Shown here piece after piece: positions 17,531 through 27,515 of a DNA stretch of 64,000 bases (its first letter is position 1; each line of letters opens with the position of its first letter). The position numbers and the translations under genes were made by a program. The stretch lies in the NCBI GenBank assembly GCA_007833815.1, contig CP033464.1:1869501-1933500 (forward strand), written 5' to 3'. The DNA is from Brevibacillus laterosporus. Lineage in GTDB: Bacteria; Bacillota; Bacilli; Brevibacillales; Brevibacillaceae. Below the pieces are notes generated by a model, which did no database searches, had not been told where the DNA came from, and saw only the letters and a list, made by a program, of their open reading frames with translations.

Positions 17531-18438
17531 TTTATACGGTAAGTCTTAATCCTTCGATAGACTATCATATCTGGTTGCCGAGCTTGCAAGTAGGAAGAAT
17601 TACTGGAGCAACAAAAGAGATGAAAATGGCTGGAGGCAAAGGAATTAATGTCTCCAAAGTATTAAAAAACTTAGGCAAAGAGTCGGTTGCCCTCGGATTC
17701 ATAGGTGGATTTACAGGTGAATTTATTGCTCAGGAAATGGAAGCGCTTGAAATATCCACTTCTTTCATCAAGGTAGAGGGAGATTCGCGAATTAACGTCA
17801 AGATGAAAGCGGAGACAGAAACAGATATAAGTGGTGTTTCTCCAGAGATTTCAGCAGAAGCGTTTGCGCAATTAATGGATCAAATCCAGAACTTGCACAA
17901 AGATGATTATTTGGTGTTAGCAGGTAGTGTGCCTAAGAGCCTCAGGAGTGACACATACGAAACAATGATGGATATTCTTGCAAAAAAAGGTTTGCAAATT
18001 GCACTAGATGCCAGCGGAGATGCCTTAAAAAGAGGTATTACCAAGAAACCGTTTTTCATCAAACCTAATCATCATGAACTGGGTGAATTGTTTGGTGTAA
18101 CCATAGCTACACCGATGGAAGCGTATCAGTATGCCAAGCGAGTAGTTGATCAGGGAGTGGAGAATGTCATTGTTTCTTTGGCAGGCAAAGGAGCGGTCTT
18201 TGTGAATCAAAGAGGTGCTTATGTTGCTCAATTTTCTGAGAGCAAGCCTGTTAATTCGATTGGAGCAGGAGATTCTGTGGTTGCAGGCTTTTTATACGCC
18301 AAAAGCGAGCAGATGGAAGAGGCAGATGCCTTTCATTTTGCAATTGCTTGTGGTACAGCGACAGCTTTGTCCGAAGGTTTTTGTACACCAGCGACTATTT
18401 CCAACTACTTGCCAACCATTCAAGTGGCAAAAATATAG
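17527..18438 (+). CDS. fruK: 1-phosphofructokinase
   Basis: PfkB/ribokinase-fold enzyme that phosphorylates fructose-1-phosphate to fructose-1,6-bisphosphate. N-terminal MIYTVSLNPSIDYH and the GGKGINVSKVLKNLG loop bind substrate; the C-terminal NSIGAGDSVVAGF motif carries the catalytic Asp and anion hole. ATG 17527 overlaps the fruR stop; an in-frame ATG at 17509 would overlap further and has no better ribosome site. About 303 aa, normal length. Confidence 0.94.
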   Translation: MIYTVSLNPSIDYHIWLPSLQVGRITGATKEMKMAGGKGINVSKVLKNLGKESVALGFIGGFTGEFIAQEMEALEISTSFIKVEGDSRINVKMKAETETDISGVSPEISAEAFAQLMDQIQNLHKDDYLVLAGSVPKSLRSDTYETMMDILAKKGLQIALDASGDALKRGITKKPFFIKPNHHELGELFGVTIATPMEAYQYAKRVVDQGVENVIVSLAGKGAVFVNQRGAYVAQFSESKPVNSIGAGDSVVAGFLYAKSEQMEEADAFHFAIACGTATALSEGFCTPATISNYLPTIQVAKI

Positions 18439-18456
18439 AATTAGGGGGACAAGGAA

Positions 18457-20337
18457 ATGCGTATCTTAGACATGCTGCGAGCAGATACTATCGTTATGCA
18501 CCTATCTGCTACATCCAAGGCAGAAGTCATTCAAGAATTGATTGACCAATTGGATCAAGCAGATTGCTTGAACGACAAAGAAGGAATGAAGGAAGCAATA
18601 TTGGCCCGTGAGGCTCATGCTTCCACAGGAATTGGTGAAGGAATTGCCATTCCGCATGCCAAAACAGAGGCAGTAAAAAAACCAAGTATTGCGTTTGGTT
18701 ACTCCCGAGAAGGTATTGATTATGACGCATTGGACGGACAAAAATCGCATTTATTTTTCATGATTGCAGCTACTGCCGATGCTAATCAAGCACACTTAGA
18801 GACCTTGGCACATCTGTCTGAAATGTTGATGGATGAGACTTTCCGACAAGAATTGACTCAGGCTAAGACCAAGGAAGAATTATTAAAAATGATTGCGAGA
18901 AAAGAAAAGGAAAGTCATAATGTAGAAGAGCCCTCGGTTTTACCAGGTGAAACAGGACGCGTAAAAGTTGTCGCTGTGACAGCTTGTCCAACAGGAATCG
19001 CTCACACTTATATGGCTGCCGATGCTTTGAAAAAAAAGGCGGAAGAAATGGGCATTGTCATCCGAGTGGAGACAAATGGTTCCGGTGGTGCAAAGAATAA
19101 ATTGACATCTGAAGAGATTGAACAAGCAGATGCCGTAATCGTCGCTGCTGACAAACAGGTCGATATGGACAGGTTTAAGGGCAAGATAGTGATTGAAGTG
19201 CCGGTAGCTGATGGAATTCGTAAGGCAGAGGACTTGATTACACGGGCAGTGAATCAAGATGGCCCCGTGTATCAAGGTAGCACGTCACCGTCTTCCTCAG
19301 ATTCCTTTGAAGATAAGTCAGGCAGATCAGGTTTTTACAAGCATTTGATGAGCGGTGTATCCAACATGCTACCACTTGTAGTTGGTGGGGGTATCATCAT
19401 CGCTATTAGCTTTATGTTTGGGATTAATGCAGCCAAGCCAGATGATCCCACTTTTAATCCGATCGCCAAGATGTTAAGCGATATCGGTGGTGGTTCCGCT
19501 TTCAAACTGATGATTCCTGTACTAGCGGGTTATATTGCTATGAGTATTGCTGACCGCCCGGGTTTAGCATCTGGTTTAGTTGGTGGATGGCTTGCCGCAG
19601 AAACAGGCTCAGGATTCTTGGGTGGATTAATTGCTGGTTTTCTTGCAGGCTATTTGGTGTTAGGATTGAAAAAAGTGTTTTCTGGTTTACCGCAGTCTCT
19701 TGAAGGTATTAAACCAACTCTGTTGTACCCGTTGTTTGGTATTTTGCTAACAGGTCTAGTAATGCTTGGCATTATTTCACAACCAGTCGCAGCGCTTAAT
19801 AACTGGTTAACTGATTGGTTAAGTAATATGGGACAAGGAAATGCTGTCATTCTTGGTATTGTAATTGGTGCTATGATGGCTGTGGATATGGGTGGTCCTG
19901 TGAATAAAGCGGCATTTACGTTCGGTATTGCTATGATTGCAGCAGGTAACTTTGGTCCACACGCGGCGATTATGGCTGCTGGTATGACACCTCCGCTAGG
20001 AATTGCACTCGCAACGACTTTGTTCAAAAAGAAATTTACTGCACAGGAAAGACAAGCAGGTAAAACCGCATATATTTTAGGAGCTTCCTTCATCACTGAG
20101 GGTGCAATCCCGTTTGCAGCAGCAGATCCGACACGTGTAATTCCGGCAACAGTTCTGGGCTCCGCTGTAGCAGGTGGCTTGTCAATGTTCTTTGGATGTA
20201 CACTACCAGCTCCTCATGGAGGAATGTTTGTTCTTCCGGTTGTAGGTAATCTTGGAATGTATATTGTGTCAATTTTGGTAGGGACATTGATTACTGCCTT
20301 GATGATCAATATACTAAAAAAAGAAGTTCATGAATAA
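18457..20337 (+). CDS. fruA: PTS fructose EIIABC
   Basis: 626-aa fusion with domains in order A-B-C. EIIA has its phospho-His at residue 67 (GIAIPHAKTE). EIIB has its phospho-Cys at 177 (VTACPTGIAHTYMAADAL). EIIC (about 290-620) is polytopic, with conserved ITEGAIPFAAADP and CTLPAPHGG. It imports fructose as fructose-1-phosphate for FruK. Ribosome site GGGGGAC lies ahead of the ATG. Its end overlaps the ORF upstream of ptsH; HPr itself begins 31 bases later. Confidence 0.95.
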   Translation: MRILDMLRADTIVMHLSATSKAEVIQELIDQLDQADCLNDKEGMKEAILAREAHASTGIGEGIAIPHAKTEAVKKPSIAFGYSREGIDYDALDGQKSHLFFMIAATADANQAHLETLAHLSEMLMDETFRQELTQAKTKEELLKMIARKEKESHNVEEPSVLPGETGRVKVVAVTACPTGIAHTYMAADALKKKAEEMGIVIRVETNGSGGAKNKLTSEEIEQADAVIVAADKQVDMDRFKGKIVIEVPVADGIRKAEDLITRAVNQDGPVYQGSTSPSSSDSFEDKSGRSGFYKHLMSGVSNMLPLVVGGGIIIAISFMFGINAAKPDDPTFNPIAKMLSDIGGGSAFKLMIPVLAGYIAMSIADRPGLASGLVGGWLAAETGSGFLGGLIAGFLAGYLVLGLKKVFSGLPQSLEGIKPTLLYPLFGILLTGLVMLGIISQPVAALNNWLTDWLSNMGQGNAVILGIVIGAMMAVDMGGPVNKAAFTFGIAMIAAGNFGPHAAIMAAGMTPPLGIALATTLFKKKFTAQERQAGKTAYILGASFITEGAIPFAAADPTRVIPATVLGSAVAGGLSMFFGCTLPAPHGGMFVLPVVGNLGMYIVSILVGTLITALMINILKKEVHE

Positions 20338-20368
20338 CTATATTAACAAGAAAAAGGGGAAATATTCC

Positions 20369-20629
20369 ATGTTAACAAAAACTTGCGTAATCCAAAATCC
20401 AGCTGGCTTGCATGCTCGACCAGCTACAATGTTCGTACAAAAGGCAACTTCTTTCTCTTGCGATGTAAATTTGATCAAAGGTACCAAAAAAATTAACGGC
20501 AAAAGCATCATGGGTGTTATGACACTTGCAGCCAAAAAAGGCGATGAAATCGTACTTGAAGTAAGTGGCGAAAATGAAGCTCAAGCTCTTGAAGAATTGG
20601 GCGCAATCCTAGAAAGTGCAAAAGAATAG
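20369..20629 (+). CDS. ptsH: Phosphocarrier protein HPr
   Basis: 86-aa HPr with the EI-phosphorylated His15 (NPAGLHARPA) and the HprK-target Ser46 (KINGKSIMGVM), so it can serve both PTS transport and CcpA-dependent repression. ATG 20369 follows AAAAAGGGGA; an in-frame ATG at 20330 would add 13 basic residues not present in HPr and was rejected. Its place directly after fruA is notable because general PTS genes more often sit beside ptsG or alone. Confidence 0.95.
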   Translation: MLTKTCVIQNPAGLHARPATMFVQKATSFSCDVNLIKGTKKINGKSIMGVMTLAAKKGDEIVLEVSGENEAQALEELGAILESAKE

Positions 20630-20646
20630 TTAGGAGATGATCCGTC

Positions 20647-22374
20647 TTGCTTTGTAAAGGTATTGCAGCAGCCCAAGGGTTCGCTCTTGGCCGAGCTTTG
20701 GTAAAGGTAGAAGAAACCCTCTCTTATGCACGCAAAACACTTGCAGCAGATCAAGTAGCTGCGGAAGTGGCGCGTTTGAAAGAGGCTTTGAGCAAAACCA
20801 ACTCCCAATTGGAAGCGATTAAACAAAAAGCACTTCGTGATATTGGGGAAGCAGAAGCAAAAATCTTCGAAGCTCACCAACTATTTTTGGAGGATCCAGA
20901 ATTCGTTGGAGCAATGGAAGGTAACATCGAGAATGATAAAGTGAACGCTGAGGCAGCTTTAGAAGATATTCGTGACATGTTTGTCGGTATGTTTGAGAGC
21001 ATGGACAACGAGTACATGCGTGAACGTGCAGCAGACTTGCGTGACGTAAGCCAACGAATTCTAAAGAACTTGCTTGGTATGGAAGACACTTTGGTTGGTG
21101 ATTCCAAAGAACCAGTGATTCTGGTTGTTCATGACCTGACACCATCCGATACCGCACAACTTGATAAGAGCAAAGTGAAAGCGTTTGTAACCAACATTGG
21201 TGGTCGCACGTCTCACTCTGCGATTATGGCACGCACGATGGAAATTCCTGCGATTACCGGTCTTAGCGATATCACAGAGAAAGTTCAAACTGGCGATATG
21301 TTGATTGTTGACGGTGAGACAGGTGATGTATACGTAAACCCTGAGCAAGAGCTCATCACTACGTACCAGAAAAAATTAGAAGAGTACGAGGCGCAAAAAG
21401 CAGCTTGGGTACAACTAATCAATGAGCCATCCGTATCAAAAGATGGGCATCATGTTGAACTAGTTGCGAACATCGGTACCCCGCATGACGCTGAAGTGGC
21501 TGATAAAGCTGGCGCTGAAGGTATCGGTCTGTTCCGTACAGAATTCTTGTACATGGGCCGTGATAACTTCCCGACTGAGGAAGAACAATTTGAATCATAT
21601 AAAGCCGTAGCACTTACGATGGACAACAATCGTCCTGTAGTTATACGTACATTGGATATCGGTGGAGATAAAGAGCTTCCATACTTGCAATTGCCGCATG
21701 AAATGAACCCGTTCCTAGGCTACCGTGCGATCCGCATCTGCCTGGATCAAGTGGACTTGTTCAAAACGCAATTGCGTGCTCTTTTACGAGCAAGCGCATT
21801 TGGTAACATTAAAATTATGTACCCGATGATCGCTACCTTGAAAGAGCTGCGTCAAGCAAACGCAATTTTAGAAGAAGTAAAAGTAGAGCTTCGCGATAAA
21901 GGAATTGCCTTTAACGAGGAGATTGAAGTAGGAATGATGATTGAAATTCCTGCAGCAGCTGTCATTGCTGATCAGTTGGCAAAAGAGGCTGACTTCTTCA
22001 GTATTGGTACAAATGATTTAATTCAATACACCATGGCATGCGACCGCATGAACCAACAAATTTCGTACCTGTACGATCCTTATAACCCAGCAGTATTGCG
22101 TTTGATTAAAAACGTGATTGATGCTGCTCACAAAGAAGGAAAATGGGCTGGTATGTGCGGAGAAATGGCAGGCGAAGAATATGCCTTGCCGATCCTACTT
22201 GGCTTTGGACTTGATGAATTTAGCATGAGTGCACCATCTGTATTGCGTGCTCGTCATATGCTAAAACAACTAAGCTATGCGGAGCTTAAAGCAATCTCTG
22301 AGCATGTACTTAGTTTGGAAAGCGGCGAAGAAATTCGTGATTACATCAAGACTAATGTATTGGACAAGCTATAA
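20647..22374 (+). CDS. ptsI: PTS enzyme I (PEP-protein phosphotransferase)
   Basis: 575-aa EI, first enzyme of the PTS, moving phosphate from PEP to HPr. Start codon is TTG 20647 with AGGAG 10 bases upstream; the only nearby ATG (20637) is out of frame and stops at once. Domains: HPr-binding helical insert (about 35-145), swivel domain with active His190 (GGRTSHSAIMART), and PEP-binding TIM barrel (GLFRTEFLYMGR, IGTNDLIQYTMACDR, GMCGEMAG). It closes the fruRKA-ptsHI operon. Confidence 0.95.
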   Translation: MLCKGIAAAQGFALGRALVKVEETLSYARKTLAADQVAAEVARLKEALSKTNSQLEAIKQKALRDIGEAEAKIFEAHQLFLEDPEFVGAMEGNIENDKVNAEAALEDIRDMFVGMFESMDNEYMRERAADLRDVSQRILKNLLGMEDTLVGDSKEPVILVVHDLTPSDTAQLDKSKVKAFVTNIGGRTSHSAIMARTMEIPAITGLSDITEKVQTGDMLIVDGETGDVYVNPEQELITTYQKKLEEYEAQKAAWVQLINEPSVSKDGHHVELVANIGTPHDAEVADKAGAEGIGLFRTEFLYMGRDNFPTEEEQFESYKAVALTMDNNRPVVIRTLDIGGDKELPYLQLPHEMNPFLGYRAIRICLDQVDLFKTQLRALLRASAFGNIKIMYPMIATLKELRQANAILEEVKVELRDKGIAFNEEIEVGMMIEIPAAAVIADQLAKEADFFSIGTNDLIQYTMACDRMNQQISYLYDPYNPAVLRLIKNVIDAAHKEGKWAGMCGEMAGEEYALPILLGFGLDEFSMSAPSVLRARHMLKQLSYAELKAISEHVLSLESGEEIRDYIKTNVLDKL

Positions 22375-22383
22375 ATAAAACAT

Positions 22384-22424
22384 AGACAGGCTGTTGAGAT
22401 AACTCTCAACGGCCTGTTTTTTTA
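22384..22424 (+). terminator. Terminator of the fru-pts operon
   Basis: AGACAGGC-GTTGAG and CTCAAC-GCCTGT form a stem followed by TTTTTTT, immediately after ptsI. Confidence 0.9.
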
Positions 22425-22459
22425 TAAAAAATGAAAAATATCCCTTTTTTCTCTTGTAT

Positions 22460-22478
22460 TGATAATGATAATCGTTTA
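22460..22478 (+). promoter_or_regulatory. Fur box upstream of the asb operon
   Basis: TGATAATGATAATCGTTTA matches the Fur 19-mer (GATAATGATAATCATTATC) closely over its left two thirds. It lies about 90 bases before asbA, as expected for iron-repressed siderophore synthesis. Confidence 0.8.
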
Positions 22479-22570
22479 CATTTATATTTGAGAACTTTCA
22501 TTTTTTCTTAAATAACCTAAATATCTACTTTTATGGCAAAAAAAGCGTAGCAAGCAAAAGGAGATGCAAT

Positions 22571-24370
22571 ATGAAGCATGTTAAAGATATTGCCGAACAC
22601 GCAGCTATGCAAAGCTTTCTGAACTGCTATCTCCGGGAAACAGGAAATGGTAGGTGGACGACGACAAATGGAGAAATGCATCTTCATGTGCCGTTGGTGT
22701 CTCAGAGAATGGATTTGTACGTCAAGGCCAGCTATCAATCGCCAACAGGAAGGCATCTGTTTGACTACCCTGCCTTTTATCAGAGTGGAGCAGAGGCGCC
22801 ATTGGTTGTAGCAGACTATGTCACAATGACCGTATTACTGGTTAAGGAACTGTCGTTACAGCATGGTACCAAGGCAGTGCCAGACGAATTGGTGTTGCGA
22901 GTCATTCAGAGTTGCCAAAATATGGAGAGGTATTTAGCGGCTCGTTACGACGACGGGGAAGAGCTGTATGGCTTTGAAATGGATTTCATTACTGCTGAGC
23001 AAGCGTTGCTCTTTGGACATCTTTTCCATCCTACGCCAAAAAGCCGTCAAGGTATTCCTGATGCCAAGCAGGCTGTCTATTCGCCAGAGCAAAAAGGGGC
23101 ATTCGCTCTACACTATTTTGCAGCCCATCACTCTTTGGTTTTAGAAGGATCAGGAATGGATCAATCCGCTACTGAGATAATCAAGACAGAGCTGGGGCAG
23201 GGAGTGCTAGATCTGGAAGGCGTAAAACAGTTCGTAAGCAATGATAGTTACTCGCTTATCCCCCTTCATCCCTTACAAGCAGAATGGTTGTTAGAACAAC
23301 AACCTGTTCAGAAGTACATCAAGCGTGGTTTGTTGCACAATGTAGGTCCTCTAGGTGAATCCTATCAAGCTACTTCTTCTTTGCGAACGGTCTACCATCC
23401 AGATAAAGGCTTTATGATAAAGCTTTCTATGCCTGTTAAGGTGACCAATTCTTTACGTGTTAACAAACTATCAGAGTTAGAAAGTGGAGTAGAAGCAAAA
23501 AAGGTTTTGGATACATTTACAAAAGATATGAGCAAAAAATTTCCGGGGTTTGCTTTTATACACGATCCTGCTTACATCACACTCAAGCTGGACGAGCAGG
23601 ATGAATCAGGATTTGAGGTTATCTTACGCACGAATCCCTTTCAGGGAAGTGAGGCAGAGAATACCACTGTGCTGGCTGCTCTAATCCAAGACCCATTACC
23701 AGGACAACAAAGTAGACTGGCTGTTATTATTCTACAGCTTGCTAGGCAGGAGGGGCGGACGCCTGCGGAGGTAAGTATAGATTGGTTCCGGCGTTATCTA
23801 GAAATTTCACTCAAGCCAATGGTATGGCTTTATCTAAAGTGGGGAATTGGCTTAGAGGCTCATCAGCAGAATAGTATCGTCAAGCTTCAAGACGGATATC
23901 CAAGCCAATTTTATTACAGGGATAATCAAGGATATTATTATTGCCAATCAATGAAGGAATTGCTGTCGCGGAGTATTCCGAATCTTGGTGAAAAGAGTAG
24001 AAACGTAACGGAAGACAGCTTGGTGGACGAGCGGTTACGTTATTATCTGATTTTTAATCATATGTTTGGTCTCATTAACGGCTTTGGTTCAGCAGGATTA
24101 ATAGATGAACAGCAATTACTAGATGAGATGCGTACCGTTTTACAAGAGTTTTTGCCATTAAACCGAGAGCCATCTCAATTTCTACAAAGCCTGCTGACAT
24201 CTGAAAAGCTTGCTTGCAAGGCAAATTTACTTACCCGTTTTTATGATGTGGACGAATTGGAAAGTGAGGAGATCACCTCTGCTATTTTTGTTCAGATTGA
24301 TAATCCGCTAGCAAAAGCAAGCCAGCGTGAGAAAGAACTGGAAACGTTAAATCAACTGGCGCTACGATAA
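22571..24370 (+). CDS. asbA: Petrobactin synthetase AsbA (NIS, IucA/IucC family)
   Basis: 599-aa NRPS-independent siderophore synthetase. IucA/IucC signature pieces include the ATP/Mg loop HPLQAEWLLEQQPVQKYI, TSSLRTVYHP, the lysine-containing KLSMPVKVTNSLRV, and the C-terminal GIGLEAHQQNSIVKLQDG. In B. anthracis AsbA joins citrate to spermidine. Identity as AsbA comes mainly from being first of a colinear asbABCDEF set. Ribosome site AAAGGAGA; Fur box upstream. Confidence 0.92.
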   Translation: MKHVKDIAEHAAMQSFLNCYLRETGNGRWTTTNGEMHLHVPLVSQRMDLYVKASYQSPTGRHLFDYPAFYQSGAEAPLVVADYVTMTVLLVKELSLQHGTKAVPDELVLRVIQSCQNMERYLAARYDDGEELYGFEMDFITAEQALLFGHLFHPTPKSRQGIPDAKQAVYSPEQKGAFALHYFAAHHSLVLEGSGMDQSATEIIKTELGQGVLDLEGVKQFVSNDSYSLIPLHPLQAEWLLEQQPVQKYIKRGLLHNVGPLGESYQATSSLRTVYHPDKGFMIKLSMPVKVTNSLRVNKLSELESGVEAKKVLDTFTKDMSKKFPGFAFIHDPAYITLKLDEQDESGFEVILRTNPFQGSEAENTTVLAALIQDPLPGQQSRLAVIILQLARQEGRTPAEVSIDWFRRYLEISLKPMVWLYLKWGIGLEAHQQNSIVKLQDGYPSQFYYRDNQGYYYCQSMKELLSRSIPNLGEKSRNVTEDSLVDERLRYYLIFNHMFGLINGFGSAGLIDEQQLLDEMRTVLQEFLPLNREPSQFLQSLLTSEKLACKANLLTRFYDVDELESEEITSAIFVQIDNPLAKASQREKELETLNQLALR

Positions 24371-24408
24371 CGAAACGGAAATGACCGTTAATAATGGAGG
24401 CTTTGGTA

Positions 24409-26262
24409 ATGCAAGTAACTGACTGCGACGTAAACATTGGTGAAGCCATTCGCTCCGAACAATACTTGCAGGTGCGAAGAAGAGTGTTTCGCCAGTGTAT
24501 TGAATCCATGATCTATGAAGGAATTCTGACCCCTGAAACACAGCTAGAAGAAAAATCCACACGTATCACCATAACGGGGTGGGATGAACACGATCAACCA
24601 GTAGCTTATCAATGCTGGGCGCGACGAACTATCACATTCGGAATGATTCGGCTATTGCCATCTAAACCGCTGATGCGTGTCGATAGCAAGAATGAGCGGG
24701 AGGCAGAGTCTCTTACGCGCTTTTTAATGGATGTGTTCCGCAAAAGAGACGTGAACGAGCAAATGCTAGCCTCATTTGCTCAGGAGCTGGAACAAACCCT
24801 GTTAAAAGATACATTGGCGCAGTATAGTCGGGCAGAACGGAATGTTTGGCTAAAGGAAAAGGCTTACGATGAGCTGGAAGGTGACTTGATGGACGGTCAT
24901 CCTTATCATCCTAGTTACAAATCTCGTCTAGGCTTTGATTACCTTGATCATTACGCATATGGACCAGAGTTCAAACAGGAAATGCAGCTATTATGGATAG
25001 CGATACATAAGCAGTATGCTCATGTAAAAACAGATCAGGATATGGATTCTCAACAATTATTTATGGATGAATTGGGAGTAGAACAGAGAGAAGCTTTTCG
25101 TTCGGTGTTAAAACAGCAAGGATGCGACCCAGAGAAGTATGACATGTTACCGGTGCATCCGTGGCAGTGGCGCAAGCATATCATCCCCGCTTTTCAGGCT
25201 GATTTACATGCCAAAAGAATTGTGGAACTAGGGCTTTCAGACGATCGTTATCGGCCACAACAATCAATTCGTACGTTTGCCAACCGTACCAATCCTAACA
25301 AGCCTTATGTGAAGCTAGCGATAAATGTGGTCAATACTTCTGCGGCTCGTCACTTAACTCCACATTCGCTTGCTAGTGCACCACTTATTTCGCGTTGGCT
25401 GAAGGGGATGCGGGATACAGACCCCTATCTCAAAGACGAGATCAAGTTGGTTATGCTTGGTGAATTTGCGACAGTTTGCTATGATCCACCACCTCCAGCA
25501 GATTTGGTAGAGATGGTGACTTTTGGTGTGATCGGATGCATGTGGAGAGAAAGCTTACATCAATACTTAGAGCCTGAAGAAGAAGCTGTCCCATTTAATG
25601 CTTTATCTGCCAAAGAATTGGATGGAGTTCCGTTTATTGATCCGTGGATTCGCGAGCATGGTATAGAGAATTGGCTAAGACAATTGGTGGAGAAAAGCAT
25701 CCTACCAGTCGTCCACCTACTGGTTAAGCACGGAATTGCGCTGGAGTCACATGCACAAAATATGGTACTGATTCATCGCAATGGTATTCCTGTCCGGGTC
25801 GCATTAAAGGATTTCCATGAAGACCTAATTTACTGCAAACCATATTTGAATGAACCAGAGGCATGCCCTGATTTTGCGAATGTACATGAATTTTATGCAA
25901 CTGTGGAGCCTAATGTCATGTTTCACATGGATGATCCTTCCCTTGTACGAGATTTGACGTTGGAAACGCTATTTTTAATAAATGTAGGCCAATTGGCGCT
26001 TATGATGGCAGAACATTATGATTTTGCTGAAAGTAAGTTTTGGATGATGATTGTTCAAATGATAGAGCAACACCAAAGACGTTTCCCTGAGTTAAAAGAG
26101 CGATTTGAGCTGTTTCAATTATTCGTTCCAAGCATCATGGCGGAACAATTGACCAAGCGACGCCTTTATTCGGATACCGTGATGCACTTGCACCAAGTGC
26201 CCAATGCCCTATACCAAGCTAGAGAAAGCCTGCGAGCTATGTCTGTCGGAGGGGATAAATAA
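24409..26262 (+). CDS. asbB: Petrobactin synthetase AsbB (NIS, IucA/IucC family)
   Basis: Second NIS synthetase, which in B. anthracis adds the second spermidine arm to the citrate core. Motifs: LPVHPWQWRKHIIPAF, SIRTFANRTNPNKPYVKLAI, and GIALESHAQNMVLIHRNG. ATG 24409 sits 8 bases after GGAGG; the in-frame ATG at 24394 would place that GGAGG inside the gene and has no ribosome site of its own. Overlaps asbC by one base. Confidence 0.92.
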   Translation: MQVTDCDVNIGEAIRSEQYLQVRRRVFRQCIESMIYEGILTPETQLEEKSTRITITGWDEHDQPVAYQCWARRTITFGMIRLLPSKPLMRVDSKNEREAESLTRFLMDVFRKRDVNEQMLASFAQELEQTLLKDTLAQYSRAERNVWLKEKAYDELEGDLMDGHPYHPSYKSRLGFDYLDHYAYGPEFKQEMQLLWIAIHKQYAHVKTDQDMDSQQLFMDELGVEQREAFRSVLKQQGCDPEKYDMLPVHPWQWRKHIIPAFQADLHAKRIVELGLSDDRYRPQQSIRTFANRTNPNKPYVKLAINVVNTSAARHLTPHSLASAPLISRWLKGMRDTDPYLKDEIKLVMLGEFATVCYDPPPPADLVEMVTFGVIGCMWRESLHQYLEPEEEAVPFNALSAKELDGVPFIDPWIREHGIENWLRQLVEKSILPVVHLLVKHGIALESHAQNMVLIHRNGIPVRVALKDFHEDLIYCKPYLNEPEACPDFANVHEFYATVEPNVMFHMDDPSLVRDLTLETLFLINVGQLALMMAEHYDFAESKFWMMIVQMIEQHQRRFPELKERFELFQLFVPSIMAEQLTKRRLYSDTVMHLHQVPNALYQARESLRAMSVGGDK

Positions 26263-27515
26263 TGTTGATCATCAATGAAAATGAAGTCGGTTCAGATCAA
26301 TTTGATGCCCGATTGCTAGCATATCTAGGAATGCCTCATTTCCAACAACCAGAGGGAAGGAGGTATGCCTTATGCTTGTCGGATGCTTTAGACATCATAA
26401 GTCTCGTGCTCTATTTGCGTGACAATGGTGGTTCTGTTTTGCTCATTCATGGTGAAACGCCAGAAGAGACAGCTTTTCGAATGGCTGTGGATGGTCAATG
26501 CTATGGGCTTATCTATCACGTCCCTGAGAACTTTGTACTTGTCCCACATGAGGGTGCGACGGAGGATGAACCTTCTATTTATCAATACAGCTCGGGAACG
26601 ACTGGCCAGCCAAAGTTGGTAAGGCGTAGTTGGAAGGAAATTAAGATAGAAATGACTGCTTATAACCAGATATTTAGTGCATATGAGGGACTAATTCCGA
26701 TTGTAATGGCTCCCGTTACCCATTCATACGGTTTGATCTGCGGGGTATTAGCTAGCTTGGAACGGGGTAGCAAACCAATGGTGGTCACTCATAAGAACCC
26801 AAAATTTGCTTGGGGAGTCATTAAAAAGACGCCACAACACATTGTTTATGGAGTCCCACTGCTGTTTCATGTTTTATCCAGTTTTACGAGCGAAGCTGTT
26901 CGTTTTCATCGAATCATGACTTCAGGTGCGCCCATGCCGGAGCAATTATTTACTAAGCTACAAGGTATGACTGATACGATGATGCAACAGTATGGTTGTT
27001 CGGAGACGGGATGTATTAGTATCAGTGAACAGATGACCTCTCATGTAGACTTGGGTAAGCCCTTGTCACATGTGACTCTGACGGCAGGTATGGACACAGA
27101 GAGTCCGGCAGAAATTACTGCGACGATTAATAATAAGACAATCTATACGCAGGATTTAGGGTATTGGTCGCAAATAGGTCATATTCAATTTGTTGCACGG
27201 ATAGATGACGTGATTAATGTATCAGGCCTAAAGGTGTTCCCCATGGAAGTAGAGGAAATGATCCTGAAAATGGATGGAGTCAGAGAGGCTGTTGTCTATC
27301 GAGGGCAGCATCCTGTGATGGGTGAGGTCGTTAAAGCGATGGTTGTAGCTGATGCGAGTATTACCTCGACTGTTATTCGGGACTGGTGTTTACCAAGGTT
27401 ACCAGCCTACAAGGTTCCTTTTGAAATTCAATGTGTAGGGAGTATCCCGAAAACGGCAAACGGTAAAGTAAGTCGTCGCTTGTTAGAAATGGAGGAAGTT
27501 GTTCATGAAGCGTGA
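26262..27515 (+). CDS. asbC: 3,4-dihydroxybenzoyl-AMP ligase AsbC
   Basis: 417-aa ANL-superfamily adenylating enzyme. Visible motifs are the P-loop YSSGTTGQPKLVRR, core MTSGAPMP, QQYGCSETG, and hinge ARIDDVINVSGLKVFPMEVE, plus the catalytic Lys in KTANGKVSRR. It activates 3,4-dihydroxybenzoate and loads it onto the AsbD carrier. It is shorter than standalone ANL enzymes, as is AsbC. Start overlaps the asbB stop; end overlaps asbD by 11 bases. Confidence 0.92.
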   Translation: MLIINENEVGSDQFDARLLAYLGMPHFQQPEGRRYALCLSDALDIISLVLYLRDNGGSVLLIHGETPEETAFRMAVDGQCYGLIYHVPENFVLVPHEGATEDEPSIYQYSSGTTGQPKLVRRSWKEIKIEMTAYNQIFSAYEGLIPIVMAPVTHSYGLICGVLASLERGSKPMVVTHKNPKFAWGVIKKTPQHIVYGVPLLFHVLSSFTSEAVRFHRIMTSGAPMPEQLFTKLQGMTDTMMQQYGCSETGCISISEQMTSHVDLGKPLSHVTLTAGMDTESPAEITATINNKTIYTQDLGYWSQIGHIQFVARIDDVINVSGLKVFPMEVEEMILKMDGVREAVVYRGQHPVMGEVVKAMVVADASITSTVIRDWCLPRLPAYKVPFEIQCVGSIPKTANGKVSRRLLEMEEVVHEA

